Assembly (NCBI RefSeq): GCF_000346465.2
Contig: NC_034009.1
Span: forward strand, 23,614,225 to 23,678,224
DNA length: 64,000 bases
Reading direction: 5' to 3'
From: Prunus persica
Taxonomy: Eukaryota > Streptophyta > Magnoliopsida > Rosales > Rosaceae
Shown here: positions 1-12,957 of the stretch, in pieces
Layout: each line of letters opens with the position of its first letter
Numbering within the stretch: the first letter of the stretch is position 1
The notes under the pieces: model-generated
The model's input: only the letters and a program-made list of their open reading frames with translations
The model's database searches: none
What the model was told of the DNA's origin: nothing
Translations under genes and position numbers: made by a program

Positions 1-1970
1 AATTATACATGCTCAGAGAGAGAGAAAAGGGGGGTCATTTGCGATGTGTTTTAGGGGCAGGTAAGGGAGAAAGGGAGGGATGTCTCTTTTTTCTGTCTTT
101 TTTTTTCTTTGAAAATTGAAAGACTAAAATAATCTTAAAAATAGATGAAAAATTGGATGTTGTTAAAGTCGGATGACAAATTATGGATTTTGAAAAATTA
201 AGATGATATTTCTTTTAAATTTTTCTTTAAGGTGACAAATTGAAACTAAGGTATAAGTTCAAATAACATTTCTACAAAAATCTCTACTCCAAAAACAAAG
301 AGTCTACTATTTCCACCCCTGTCCTATTTCCCCACCCACCATGTATATTTGAAAAAAATACACAATCTTATCTGCCCACCCACCATTATTCCTAAAATAC
401 CCTTGAATTATTAATTCAAGTTAAAAACATTAAATTTTCAACAACGAAAATCACTCTTCATCTTCTTCTTGTTTTTTCGATTCACGACCAGAATGAAACA
501 CCATTCTAGTCAACCCCTTAATCCTCTTGGAAGAACTACTAAAATTTACGCTACCATATCAATATTCACATTAACTCCTTAGCAGTATTGGTGGCTTCAC
601 CACTGCAGCATTGGCAAGATTGTCATGGATTTTAATTGAAGTGATGTTATATGGAATAAGGACCCGCATGTGGGTTAATCAAACTAAAAAATCTTGAAAA
701 TGGAATAAAATTGAAGGACACCTTGGCCTCTATTATTAACACCCACCAACCCTAATGACACAATATTAAAGGGGGAGTTGCGAATTTTATTTTTCTTATT
801 TTTTTAGCTTTTCAAAAGATTGGAATGGGTAGATCGGTGGGTTTAGCTCGTTGGATTTGTTGAGGTCGGGAAGATGGAAAGAATACGGAGAGTTAAAAGA
901 AAAAATTTATTTTATTTTTAGGGTTTTAGTAGTCATTTTACAAAGGGGTAAATTTATCTTTAAAATTTTGAAGATAAGATGAGTGAGAAAATAGAACAGA
1001 GAGTTGGAAATAACAATACTCAAAACAAAATTAGATGACATTATCAAAATGAATATATGCATAAATAACTTAAATTATATTATTAATTCAGTATATATAT
1101 AGGTGTCAAAGATAAGACTTCTTGTAGTAATTGAAGCATTCAAATGGTTTTTTTATTTATTATATTTATTTATTCGACTTTCATTTATTAACACAACGTC
1201 AAAATTCATTTCACCCATCAGGTTGCACTATACATATATTAAATACAAGTGATATTATATTTTAATCTAATCTTAGCTACGAATAGGAGAATTTGAACTC
1301 GGATGCAGAATGGGGAATCTAACTAACTTGACTAATCCCATGTTTGCATCAAATTGCACTATAAACAACTCCAAAATTTCATGTTTAGTTTCAACTTTTA
1401 ATCTCACGTACTTGTAACAAGTAAAACATTCAATCTAGCACAAAATGGTTTCAGTTTGTCGATATTTAATATGTTAGGATTTTTGTGTATCTAATCTTAC
1501 GTTAACATTTAGTATCTTTTGTGGCAGAAAAAAGCATCCTGACGAGAAAAAGAGAGCAACTATCATACAAAACAAAAAGCTTAGAAATGCAGAGCAGACG
1601 ATGCCATTGTCTATACATGTCTGAAATGCATACACGTGGAAGGCTCAAGCTAGCCCTTCCAAAACCAACATTCCCTCCCATTGCAACCATAATTGATGTA
1701 TGATAGATGAATAAAATAAAATAGTTCTATTTTCTAATAAATTAAAATAAAATGTGCCCATGTCTTTGTTTGAGTTTCATTTCGGTCCTTTTCAAATTAG
1801 AGTATTTTGTATAGAATTTATAGCTCAAATATTTAAAAATATTTATTTACACATTTAAGTCATACGTTCGATTCCTCTTTCGCTTAATATCGCTGATTTA
1901 ATTTCTCATTTTGTATCAAAAAATTTAAAAAAATAAAAGGTCTTTCTGCTGAGTCTGCTCTGCGCTCTGA
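1..1970. other. AT-rich intergenic DNA, no gene seen
   Basis: Low-complexity A/T-rich sequence with short GA and polypyrimidine runs. The open frames here (for example 1502-1703) are under 65 codons, overlap on both strands and show no recognisable domain, so I regard them as chance. Confidence 0.6.
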
Positions 1971-1974
1971 GTCT

Positions 1975-2440
1975 TTCTGGCCGTAGTAATCACAACTTGC
2001 CGCACGCGCGTCGAGGCGGATTCGATACGATCCCAACCACGTGACCCTTGGTGGAGGGACCATCTTTTCTTTTTGGTGAGCCCCCCAGCGGTCCATGGCA
2101 TGGCATCAATCGAATGGAGAAAGTGAGGCCCACATGTACTGGCGGCTGTGTGTCCGGTTCAGATTGCGCCACGTGGTACTAGTGTTTGAGACATCACAGC
2201 TAAAACCAGCTATAGAAAGGAGATGAGCCTAAACGACAGCAAAAATGGAAAGCGACGGATCATGTGGGCGTGGAGATTCGTGACGACCCCCACCCCACTC
2301 TGCCCCCGTTCAGATTCTGTCGGTGTTAGACTTTTTATTATTAGTCTCCCTTTCCCCTTTCCCTTTCATTGATGACATGTCGTTTCTTCCCTTCCTCTTC
2401 ATTCTCTTCCTTCCTTCTTAGACTGACAAAATCATTATGC
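1975..2440 (+). promoter_or_regulatory. Orphan promoter-like island with two G-boxes
   Basis: This stretch is clearly richer in G+C and CpG than its surroundings. It contains two CACGTG cores, one near 2038-2043 (CCACGTGA) and one at 2170-2175 (CCACGTGG), followed by a long C/T-rich tract (about 2340-2420) like a plant core promoter or 5' leader. No convincing coding sequence follows on either strand before the ACR gene's 3' end. It may be the promoter of a non-coding transcript, a relic of a lost gene, or simply GC-rich sequence. Confidence 0.3.
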
Positions 2441-2444
2441 TCAT

Positions 2445-2681
2445 CATCACCATCCATCTATCCATCCATCAATCAAAAACTCCTCTTAATTGCGCCTTAA
2501 TTACCTCATCATGATGCTCTCATTTCCCTCATCATTTCTTTGTTTGTTCTTACAATATTATTATAATAATTTTTTTACACAATGAGAGGAGAATTTGAAC
2601 ACGAATATTAAAGAGGGGGATTTGAACACGGGAATCCGAATGCAAAAATAAATAGTTCACTTAAACCAAACTCATTGCCTA

Positions 2682-2714
<33 letters not shown>

Positions 2715-3582
2715 GAGGTCAGATGTTTGGTTGATTCCGAAAAAGGCAAATGTTCCCCATAGTGACCTTACCTACTCATAGCATTATATGAAAACAACTT
2801 TCAACTTCAAGAGCGCACACACACACACACTCACACCTACACCTGTCACTGCAATTAACTAAGGCCTGATGTTCAAGCTGAATTGCCAGCCCTATCCAAA
2901 TGCGCAGTGTCACAAAAGCACTTGTTTAATCAAATTGCAACACACAGGTCAATTTTGGCAGCTTATTCATCTATTGGAGCCCTAGCCCACAAAATAAAAC
3001 AAACAAGAAGAAAGGCACTTGCTACAATATTTGTGCCATGAGTTGTTCTGTCTTGTTCATATTGATAGGAACACTAGGTGTCTAGGTGTAAAAATGCAAG
3101 CTTTTTATAGCAAAAATTGGAGAACTGAAAACCCTGATGAAAGACATGCTTTTTATGCTTTTAAGGGTTCTTCTCTAATTGAGAGATTAGATTGATCATT
3201 CAATTTGTGACTTCTTAGATCCTAGTGTCATCACACTGTAAGGTTTCCTGCTGATTATCAGAACTAGCCCTTATAATATGAATTGCCAAAAAGGCATACC
3301 AGGTTTGAGATTCTGCAGTAGCTGGTAGAATAGGTCATATATGTATTTATCATACCTTTAGAGACTAAAGGATGAAGCTGGGGAAATGTATGTAGATTGG
3401 AACTGTACAAGTCAGAAATCTGATTTACAAGTCCCAGGCCGGATTCAAGATCAACAAAGGGATTGACCTGAAGCTTTGCATTGCAGTTTCAGAGCACAAT
3501 TTACAGCTAACCAAAAGGCATCCTAATATACACAGGCATTAGACAGAGTGACAGACAGCGCCTAGTTTACCTAATGAGACAC
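2445..3582. other. Spacer downstream of the ACR gene, with an ATT microsatellite
   Basis: No coding sequence recognised. Holds an (ATT)n microsatellite at about 2682-2714 and a short (AC)n run near 2813-2830. The part from about 3400 to 3582 is probably the 3' UTR of the minus-strand ACR gene. Confidence 0.5.
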
Positions 3583-6001
3583 TCATGAACATGACTTTAT
3601 CAAACCCAGGTTGTAAAGGAACTTCTCCGATCTAGTCCGAAAGAGATTCCCCAAAGAGAATCTCACACTCTCCTGTGGTGGAGATTTTGAATAGAAGTCT
3701 TCTTTCACACGTAGTATGGTTGAACCAATCTCTTGCCGAACTGCTTCAATTGTCTCACTCTTCACTTGATTTCCTGATGCATCTATCACATAGAAAACAT
3801 TCACGGCTTGGGAGCCCCTGGTTGTAACCTCAGCTCGGGTGACTGAAAGACCATTTTCTCTAAATATGCGAGTCACATCAGAAAGAAGGCCAACTCTATC
3901 TTCACCACAAAGCTCTAGTCTTATACCCTGCATTAGAAATGATGCTTTGACTTCAAAATGCTATGTGAAATCGGGAAAAAGATATACAAAATTAAAATTA
4001 CTGTATGTTTGTACCTCAGACGTCCGCCTTCTAATCGCTGCTTCCAAGCAATGGATAACCCTCAGCCTTTCTCCTTCAGAACTAATAGGACAGCCATCCG
4101 TGTGTCTGATATAATATTCCTATTAAAAAAAGATTAAATGTTAACTAAAATAAGGTATTTGTGTTGATTGCGATATGCATCTTAAAGCTAAAATAAGAAA
4201 TTTCGAGTAACTTTAGGGAAATAAAGACAACCTGATAAGCCTCAGGTCCTTCAGCAATCACAGTTGCATGGTATACCACATATTGCATATCTGTTAAGGT
4301 GCATACAGTATCAAAGAGCAGCTTAGGACGGTCTGGGCACCTTAAGTTCACAACAGTATATCCTTTATCTACACAATTTTCAACAGTTACAAGAGGTTTG
4401 CTTCGATCACTGGCTGATCCACAATCAGCACCATCCATATCATAATCACGATCAGCATACATCATCTGGTGAAGCCTCCTTTCCTTATGTGTGGAATCCA
4501 CAGAAACAGCAGTGTTGGCACTGCGCTTATCTCTGTCCCCCTTAAGCACATAAAGGAGAAGTTTTTTTATTTTGGAAAGATGGTCAGGATCATCAATAGG
4601 CCTCCCAGTTGCCTCGTCAGTGATGAAAACAACTGATGCCATTCTTGAATTGTGAGTCCAGACTTCTGCGGTGACCACATTGCATTTGAGATCAGAAAGA
4701 ACAGCAAAAACTTCAGACAGCAAGCCTGGCCTGTCCCTTCCTGTCAATTCAATAGTGGTGTGTTCTGCGGCAGCTTGGACACCCACAGACCTTCTCAAGG
4801 AACGGAAGCTCCGTGCTCTTGGTCCTAGTGACTGCAAAATTTGAATTCAATAATCAATATGAATTAAAATTTACAAGATTCACAGATAATGTTGCTAATT
4901 ATTTCCATTACAAACCAAACAGAGAAGACTGTCTAGTAAGGTTCTAGACAGTCTTCTCTCTTGGGGTGGGGAAAGTGAGTTATCCTTTTGAATAGATCTT
5001 GCCACAATGTGCACCATGTTTTATAAAGTGAATATATACAAATCGTGACTAATACTGAAATTCAGTTCATATATGAGCAGGTCAAGAAGCACACATAGAA
5101 CCATACGAAAACTGAATGAAGTAAACCTCCTAATGCAGTAAGACTCAAACTATTGCTTCCACAATACAGATAGAAAACACATCGATCAATCAAATTTGCG
5201 GAAAGTTCCACCTATTAAAAGTCAGTCTAAACCCCATTCTCAATTTCGATATTAGAAGAAAGAAAGAGGGCTACTAGTTTTGCGGATTGACCTGTTGAAT
5301 GCGTTCAGCTATTCCATCATCAGAGAGCTTATTCCCCTGTTGATCAGTGACATGAAATACTGCAAAAAGAATCATTGAAAATTAGTCATAAAGAATAAAA
5401 ATTTGAGATTTTTCAGCACTTGGAAATAAAAAGCTCACCATCCATGAACCATTCCCCATCCGACGAAATGTAAGCTCGTCTTATAATGAGATTTAAATCA
5501 TTCAGAACCTGAACCAACTCCAGCAAACTCCCACGCTTATTTGCACTATCTACCTACAATTTTCTCATTAAAAAAAAAGAAAAAAAAAGGATAAGGACAA
5601 AGAACCAATGTTAAAAAGAATGGTCCTTTTGGATTGCTTGCAAAGATAATTCAAGAAATTCAGTCAGATATACCTTTATCAAAGTGGCTTTCCTGCTTGA
5701 GGTATTATCAACGGTAACCCTACAAATCCCATATCAAGAAGAAACCATATAAATAAACTGTATCATTAAAAACACTCAAAATGGACAATTGCAGCTCAAG
5801 AAACAATGAACTTTAAAGAAAATGAGCAAAACCCATTTTCTTCAACGAAAACCAAGAGCAATTCATCCCCAAAAAAACCCCATAAAGGAAACAAAACCAA
5901 AAATGAAGAGAACGGAGAGTGAATTACCTTGGAGGGTTAATTCTCATCGCGAGCTTCTCAAACTCATCGTCAACAGTGAGAGAAGAGGAAGACCAATCCA
6001 T
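3583..6001 (-). CDS. ACT domain-repeat protein, ACR family (four ACT domains)
   Basis: Plant ACR proteins carry four ACT (ligand-binding) domains and no catalytic domain; they are thought to sense amino acids. Seven exons on the minus strand: 5928-6001, 5674-5719, 5439-5553, 5292-5359, 4232-4831, 4015-4119, 3583-3927. All junctions are GT-AG and total 1353 bases, giving 450 residues, the usual family length. The start at 6001 precedes the family-typical N-terminus ([15 protein letters not shown]). ACT cores are visible near residues 38-85 ([15 protein letters not shown]), 124-160 ([14 protein letters not shown]), 259-295 ([20 protein letters not shown]) and 337-375 ([20 protein letters not shown]). 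The first domain has KRGSLLEL where relatives read KPGILLEV. The protein ends in GLIKSCS, like the family's GLIRSYS tail. The family is clear; which Arabidopsis ACR is the ortholog is not. Confidence 0.93.
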
Positions 6002-9000
6002 TAGAAACAATGAAAACAGAGGTTGGGATTCCAGAAGCGCAAAAATAAAGAGCAAAACTTGAGCTCTGTGTTTGAGACAGGGCTTTCTAGTTTGCTCTCT
6101 CTGAGAGTCTCTCGCAGTTTCTGCGTTGCTTCGAAAATGAAATGAGACGAGGCTTTGTGGCTGTGTGTTAAGTGTTGGTTGGGTGGTGGTGGCTCTTGAG
6201 CTGGCGAAGAGTTTTGGAGGGACATAACAACAAAATATTAACAAAATCATATTCAATAATCAAAAAATATATTAAAAAAAGGAGGGCATGCGACTATTAT
6301 GTCACTGCCAAGTGGGACCCATCTCACCTCCTAAAAAACTTGGTCTTCCAGGTCTCTGTTCGTGTTTTTCTCTCACAATCACAACGACAAGGCGGCTCTT
6401 TTTTCTTAATTTTCTCTTACCTTTTCTCTTTGTGTTTTTTTTTGACTAAAACAGGTTCGAATTCAAGTGCAACGATTCTGAGTACACTTCCTTAACCAAC
6501 TGGTATAATCTACGTTTAATTTTTTTTTTTTCCGGCTACTATGTTTTTAGGGATCTTTAATATTATAGGGATTATTAATTAATCTAGTACCTTATCCTTT
6601 TATCGATGCAAGTTGGTCTTTCCAGGAGGGATAAGGTGCCCCCAAATCTTATAAATTAAAGGCACACACGACACATGGGCTTTTTTTCTTCTCTCTCTCT
6701 CTCTCTCTCTCTCTATATCATATGGAAATCTAGTAGGATTATGCTGTGCTTTACAGCTTTAGAGACCCCTCCTCCGACTTGGGGAAGCCTCTCTTATCTC
6801 ATAATTATTCGAAATCTAGAGGGATTTTGTTGGGCTTTTTGGCCACTGATCGCTCTTGGATTTTCTTTTCATTTTGAATATAGAAGGATTTAACCATAAG
6901 CATCCCTTTATTTTAAGGAAACCTGAACATGTCTGATTTCCTCCCCTTCATTCAATTATTGTCCCAAAGTTTATGATCCCTCGAAACAATAATAAAATAA
7001 ATAGAGGCCTTTCCATATGTAGTAGGGCTATCCTCAGCTGGAGGGATCCCCTTTTGTCCCTCTATTTTGCCACTACGCATCTGCCTTTTTTTCTGATTTG
7101 ATTTGCTTGGCTACTTTCGAACCTAACCTCAGTATCCAATCTGCCCCTCACTGTGGAGGAAAACTTAAGTTGTGTCTCTCTCACATCACATGGCATTAAA
7201 ATATATCATCTTCCATAATTATACACTAATAACATGTAACATCTTTTAATTGGATTTATTAAATATTTATTATATAGAGAAAGAGCACGCATAAGAACCA
7301 TTTTTTTTTCTTCCAAGGATATATCCTAAAATGCCTTTCATTTATTTTTCTTCCTAGTTTTATAATGCATGCTATCAACGACAACGCTTGTATGATAAAA
7401 ACCAGCATCAGGACAAGAGTCTAGATGAATAGCACCCAAAGTGTTTGGACTTACCATGTAGTAGGACTCCTTGTGGTAAGATTCCTGGCTCTGCCACTAG
7501 ACTCTATGAGCCTATATTTTTATTATATCGAGAAATAGCACACATGCCTTTTATTTATTTTTCTTCTTATTTTTACAATGGCCACTATCATCGACATCAC
7601 TTAAGTGTTGGCAAATGTCACAATATTAGTCAAGATGGTTTGAACGTTGTGAAAGTCAACATTAGGTTTCGGTGTTAATTATTTTTTAAATGCAACTCTT
7701 CTCTAATTCTTTGAACTGATTTTATATAGGATCATATTGTGATTAAAAGTCTTTCTTGAGTGAAATGGAGTGTAAGTAAGCTCCTCTCATAGTATTAGTA
7801 GGGTGAGAGTCTCCTGCACTTGGGGTACCGTGAGTTCCACCCTAGGACTAAATCATCAAACAAGAACTACACAAGTAAAATTTTCTATTAAAGAATGGGG
7901 TGTTGTTGTGAGCCAGAGATTGGGTGTAAAAGAGAAATAAATTTCTATGAATCTAATGAGGAATATGGAGGGCGTCTGCCTCAGCCCACACCTTTGGTAT
8001 TGTGTTTGTATATAAATGACATCGATATGAGAAGAGAGGGGGAAGGACCTAACTTATAAGATACAATACAACATGCGTCGTGAAATCAGAAAACAGAGAA
8101 TACTTGCCAAACTTGTTCTCATTCTCTGCCACCCTACACCGTTGGATCAGATTCTACCCTGGGCAGCTGGACGGCATAAGATCGGTAGGAGCCTCCAGCA
8201 GCCTTAGGAATAAACTGACTATATCTGTAATATTATTATATAGTTGCATTGCAGAGTTGAGTGCAAAAGATATTATTGGTTTAAGTAAGACTGTAAAGTC
8301 AAACAAATGAAACATCACAGGTACACATAAAAGAGGGAGCCTAGGGCCACTCATTGAAACATGCCACTTGCCATAACTACTATTCTGCAGGATCTGCACA
8401 TGACGCACACATGCAAGAAACCCAGTCTGAGAAAAAAGAAAAGAAAAAAAAGGGGGGCTTAAAACCATGTGGACCTGCATAAAATATAATGATATTCTTA
8501 TTTATCAGTCTCTATCTCTTGGATAAAAAAAAACTTCTTCTAATATTTAAAAGAGAAGTAAAACTGTTCATGGGGTTTTAACTTAGTGAAAAAGGATTTA
8601 TCTAATTGTATTTCCTTTTCTAATTGGATTTTATTCCAAAGATGTAAGCCAATGGTTTTATTTTCGACTCCATGGTACCTTAATATTGTATGTGAGAAAC
8701 GATTCTTCCACTTATAATTTAGACTATCACTTGTATTACTTCTAATTGAGAGGAACCAGAAAATCATACGGGAACAACATATCCGTACCAGGAAGTAAAG
8801 ATTGTAAGGCTTTTAGGTCCACCTGCCATGGCAACATGCCATGTGATTGGCTTTTCTTTTTCCTTTTCCGACAGATGAACAAGGAGTATGGGATTGACAT
8901 TTTAAGTGAAAAAAATGGATCATTGATGGTGTTTGCTTCGCAGAATGACATTCAGACCACAAATGCATTATTGATGTGCTGAGAAATCATGTGCATAAAA

Positions 9001-9508
9001 TGGGGTAGCAGCAGCACCCAAACAAATAAAAGAAAAAAGAAAGATAATTACCACAATACCATGCTCACACAAACTTCGTTGAAATTTGAGGTTCAAATTA
9101 TTTGAATAATCAAAGATGAATAAAAAGTATATTAAAGTCAAATTCAGGGTTTATGTAAGTACCTGAGGCCAAGTATAATTATATAATATTACCTGGACTT
9201 ATTAATCATGTCTTTTTCAAGTGGATTTAGCAAATGGTTGGTGGGTTTAGTGAAGTTAAGTGTTGGCAACTTCATCACATGAACTTGCATCACAAAGCAA
9301 CTCATCCAATTCCACTGGCCTTGGGGGAGGTTGTGCAAATCTACTCACATCAGACCAGATCTCAAGTGGCAATTCCACTTGCACATCTTCATAAACCCGG
9401 GACTCCGGGTTGGTGCTTACCAACAATAAAACAAAGAATTTAGAATTTTTTTTCCTGCATTCGTCTAAGTTCACTATGCATTCTAAGTACATTTCTCGTT
9501 TTAATTTA
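6002..9508. other. Intergenic region upstream of the ACR gene, no gene seen
   Basis: The first 250 bases or so are the likely 5' leader and promoter of the minus-strand ACR gene. Beyond that I see a (CT)n microsatellite at about 6690-6714 and AT-rich sequence. The short frames (6172-6495, 8080-8480, 8746-8982, 9256-9591) overlap on both strands and match no family I know. Confidence 0.5.
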
Positions 9509-9513
9509 ATTCT

Positions 9514-9773
9514 TGTTGTAAATACATGAGTTGGTGGATGACCACCATACCTCTTAATATTCCACCGTTGGATTTTATGTAACCTATGCACTAAGTATTT
9601 GTAATTAATGCTTGTAACCTATAGGTATATTGTAAATGATGGTATTCAATCTCCTATCTTGTAAGCCTATAAATAGGTGGTTCTACCAAAGATTTAAGAA
9701 GGAATAAACATGGTGAAACTTTGTCTTTAGCATATCACTTCTCTCTACATTTTCTCCCTCTAGTTTTATAACA
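9514..9773 (+). repeat. 5' LTR of the copia element
   Basis: 260 bp, TG...CA ends. It contains a CTATAAATAGG TATA-like box near 9668-9678, placing the transcription start in the last 80 bases or so. It matches the 3' copy at all but two positions. Confidence 0.93.
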
Positions 9774-10030
9774 CGTTATCAGCACGACATTGCTCTTGGT
9801 ATGTTTTCTTTCTCTGAATTTTCTTTCTTCTTATATGAGCTAGAGTCATTACATGGTATATAGTTTCTTTGTACTCACCATCAGACTTCATCATGCTTGT
9901 TTAAGAAAAAAATTCTTATTCTTATTACACATGAATATAATGCCATGTTTTTATTTTTATTTGTTTGTTTATTTAATTTTAAGTATGATCTTAATTATTA
10001 TGATGAGTTTGAATTATACAAAAGATCAGG

Positions 10031-10805
10031 GGCCCGAAGTTCCGTGATCCTCATCATATAACTAGATTAAGATATAGAGTCCTTTTGATTGAATCAGAAC
10101 CTGAAGTTCTTTGATTCCAAATAATTGAGGGCGTGAAGTTCCGCGAATTTAAAGAGCACATAAGGACATAAAACTCCTCGATTTTGTATTAATCAAAATC
10201 AGAATTCCATGAGGCCTACATATGTCAAGAACTTGAACCAGAAGTTTCGAGTGCAAATACATCGATTTGAGTATGAAGTTCAAAGCACAACTATTAATTC
10301 AATTTATTTAGATCTACGTATTCGTACCTGAAGTTTCGAATATATATTGATATGAACCTGAAGTTCATAGTTTTTCATGGATCTTAATACTATATATGAA
10401 CTTGAAGTTCATTACTTATTTGTGCCTATATGAACCTGAATTGGTTGGAAATCCAATTCTTAAACTTGTAGTTTCATCTACATATTGAATCCACATTAAT
10501 ATTGGATTATCTTGGAATTTCATAGTCTTTAATTGATTTATTTTATTCCTTGTTTATACCACTTTACTTATTTTATTATATTTTATTTTATTTATGTTAG
10601 GTTATTAATTAATTTCGTTTTACAATGGTAATGTTTTGTATTACCGCCCCAATATTGATAGCCAGAGGCGTCTATTGGAGAAACTTCCTACTTTCTTTTG
10701 TGGGTAGGAAGTTTATGATGTTATGAACTAAAAGTTCTTGAGGCCCCAATATTACACAACTATTATAGTTGAAGATTATGATGTCATGAACTAGAAGTTC
10801 ATTGA
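10031..10805 (+). repeat. Cluster of dispersed GAACxxGAAGTTC palindromic motifs
   Basis: About ten copies or near-copies of a 13-base imperfect palindrome occur in the 5' interior of the copia element. Examples are GAACCTGAAGTTC at 10097-10109 and about 10356, GAACTTGAAGTTC near 10400, GAACTAAAAGTTC near 10724 and GAACTAGAAGTTC near 10788. Partial forms lie near 10034, 10132, 10236, 10270 and 10326. Spacing is irregular (roughly 30-150 bases). The region has no open frame. Confidence 0.75.
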
Positions 10806-12532
10806 CCGAATAACTTTTATGTTGTGACATGACTATCTTGGCAATCCATGTCCCACAATGATGCATAAGATTTTTATAAATTTGTAAGGACATCGTTTAA
10901 AGACTCGAATTATTGTCTTGTCCAACAATATCATTACAAAGAACGCTCACAAATAAAAGCTGTCATAATATCATCTCAGTCAAAAATTGACTTTGAGCCA
11001 TCTTTCCTGAAATAATTCAAGGGGATATTTGTGAGCCTATACAACATCTAATTATGGATCACTTCACCAGTTTTACTGAATGTGTCTCCTAAAATGGTCA
11101 CATATTTGATAACGACTGTGAGTTTATTTTCCTACATTTTGAGACAATTTTCCCGCCGTTAGGGGGAGAAATGACAATTCCTAAAGAACGTCGTGAAATA
11201 GTGTTGAATCAATCCGCTTTTGTCTCATCAAGATAATGCATATATAAGTTGTACATATGCTAACATGGATTGATATTCTCGTATCACAATCCATTAACAT
11301 GGTGACTATATATATAATGCATGCCTGAAGCATGTCAGGAATATAGGTTCTAAAGACTTAACTCCTCAGAAATGGAGATTATTTGAAAAATTCAAGCCCT
11401 ATAAAAAATAACGCTCTATAGGAGGTTATGATCCACATATTCTAAATAATTCATTGTAAAAGAGATGTTTGTCCCATAAGTGACAACATAAGCCCCTGAA
11501 GAGGCATTGGTACCCCAAAGCAATGAGATGATTATAAATTATGCATGTGCATGCACATAAGAATTGTGGGATCACAAATTGATGATACACTTGGTTTATT
11601 AGTAGCTACTACAATCATCAAAGGGCTATGATTATATTAAATCACGTTTCATGAATGTCAACAAGTTAAGTGATTGGCCAAAAATGGAAATAGGCAATTC
11701 CATTTATCACTAAATAAGAAGGGTTGGATATTGAACCTATAACTCAAACACCAAATTACAAATGTTAAATATGAAGGTTATGAATTAGTGTTTGTGAAGT
11801 GAAATAAGATCACTAATATGACACAAGGTTTCCTAGGAGAGACATGTGGTTTTAGTATCTCATCTCATCGTAAATGCATCCATATTTCTATAAGTGCAGT
11901 TGTTACTTTAACGCGAAACTTATAGCATGTGTTAAATGCATATTTATTAAGACTATATGGTACATGGAAATCCTCAAAGCTCATGAAATATTTGAGATAT
12001 ATCAGATGAAGCAACCTCTTGAAGGATATAAAGTACCACAATATTCTTAATTAAGAGTTAACACTAAGAGTTTGAGTATTTTGAATTCAAATTTGATATT
12101 GTTGTAACATATTCTAACTACTAAATTAGTTGTTGATACTCCTAAAGATTTCAATCATTTGAAAAGTGAAAAGCAGGTTGAATAGTGTGATAGATGATCA
12201 TGTATGAAGACAATGTTGCTTGTATTGCTCAAATCAGAGAAGGAGAGATATTAATCAGGGGGAGATATCAATCAGGGGGAGCATCCCAATTCTACTACAT
12301 TCAAGGCATATGCGCGTTGTACTCTTTTTCCCTTCGACTAGGTTTTTGTCCCACTGGATTTTTCCTAGCAAGGTTTTAACGAGGCAATATAAGCTCATCC
12401 AACACCATATCAATGATTCAGAAGAAAGTTTCACTCTTTTTCCCTTTGCTTTGGTTTTGTCCCACTGGGTTTTCCAAGCAAGGTTTTTAATGAGGGAACT
12501 ATGTCATTGTATGGTGGACATCCAAGGGGGAG

Positions 12533-12792
12533 TGTTGTAAATGCATGAGTTGGTGGATGACCACCATACCTCTTAATATTCCACCGTTGGATTTTATGTA
12601 ACCTATGCACTAAGTATTTGTAATTAATGCTTGTAACCTATAGGTATATTGTAAATGATGGTATTCAATCTCCTATCTTGTAAACCTATAAATAGGTGGT
12701 TCTACCAAAGATTTAAGAAGGAATAAACATGGTGAAACTTTGTCTTTAGCATATCACTTCTCTCTACATTTTCTCCCTCTAGTTTTATAACA
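12533..12792 (+). repeat. 3' LTR of the copia element
   Basis: 260-bp partner of the 5' LTR, preceded by the purine tract at about 12520-12532 and followed by the ATTCT duplication at 12793-12797. Confidence 0.93.
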
Positions 12793-12797
12793 ATTCT

Positions 12798-12922
12798 CAT
12801 TATTTCTAAAAAAACCCATCATGTAACACTACAATACTCACATCCATAAGCTGATTAGCCGACTAATATGTATTAATTGGATCCACACATTTTCTTTAAT
12901 GTAACAGATAAGAGAGAGAATA

Positions 12923-12957
<35 letters not shown>

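Larger units (their letters stand above)
9514..12792 (+). mobile_element. Nonautonomous Ty1/copia LTR retrotransposon, complete ends
   Basis: Two 260-bp direct repeats (9514-9773 and 12533-12792) begin TGTTGTAAAT and end TTTTATAACA. They are bounded by the 5-bp duplication ATTCT (9509-9513 and 12793-12797). A primer-site-like TTATCAGCACGA follows the 5' LTR. A purine tract (CCAAGGGGGAG) directly precedes the 3' LTR. The 2.76-kb interior has no long ORF, but copia pol remnants are readable: an integrase piece near 11000 (IQGDICEPIQ), the integrase-RT linker near 11130-11210 (FPPLGGEMTIPKERREI), and an RNase H piece at 12197-12235 (YEDNVACIAQI). Most of gag and pol is deleted, so movement must have relied on enzymes from another copy. 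The LTRs differ at two positions (9524 and the AAGCC/AAACC site), indicating a recent insertion. Confidence 0.93.
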
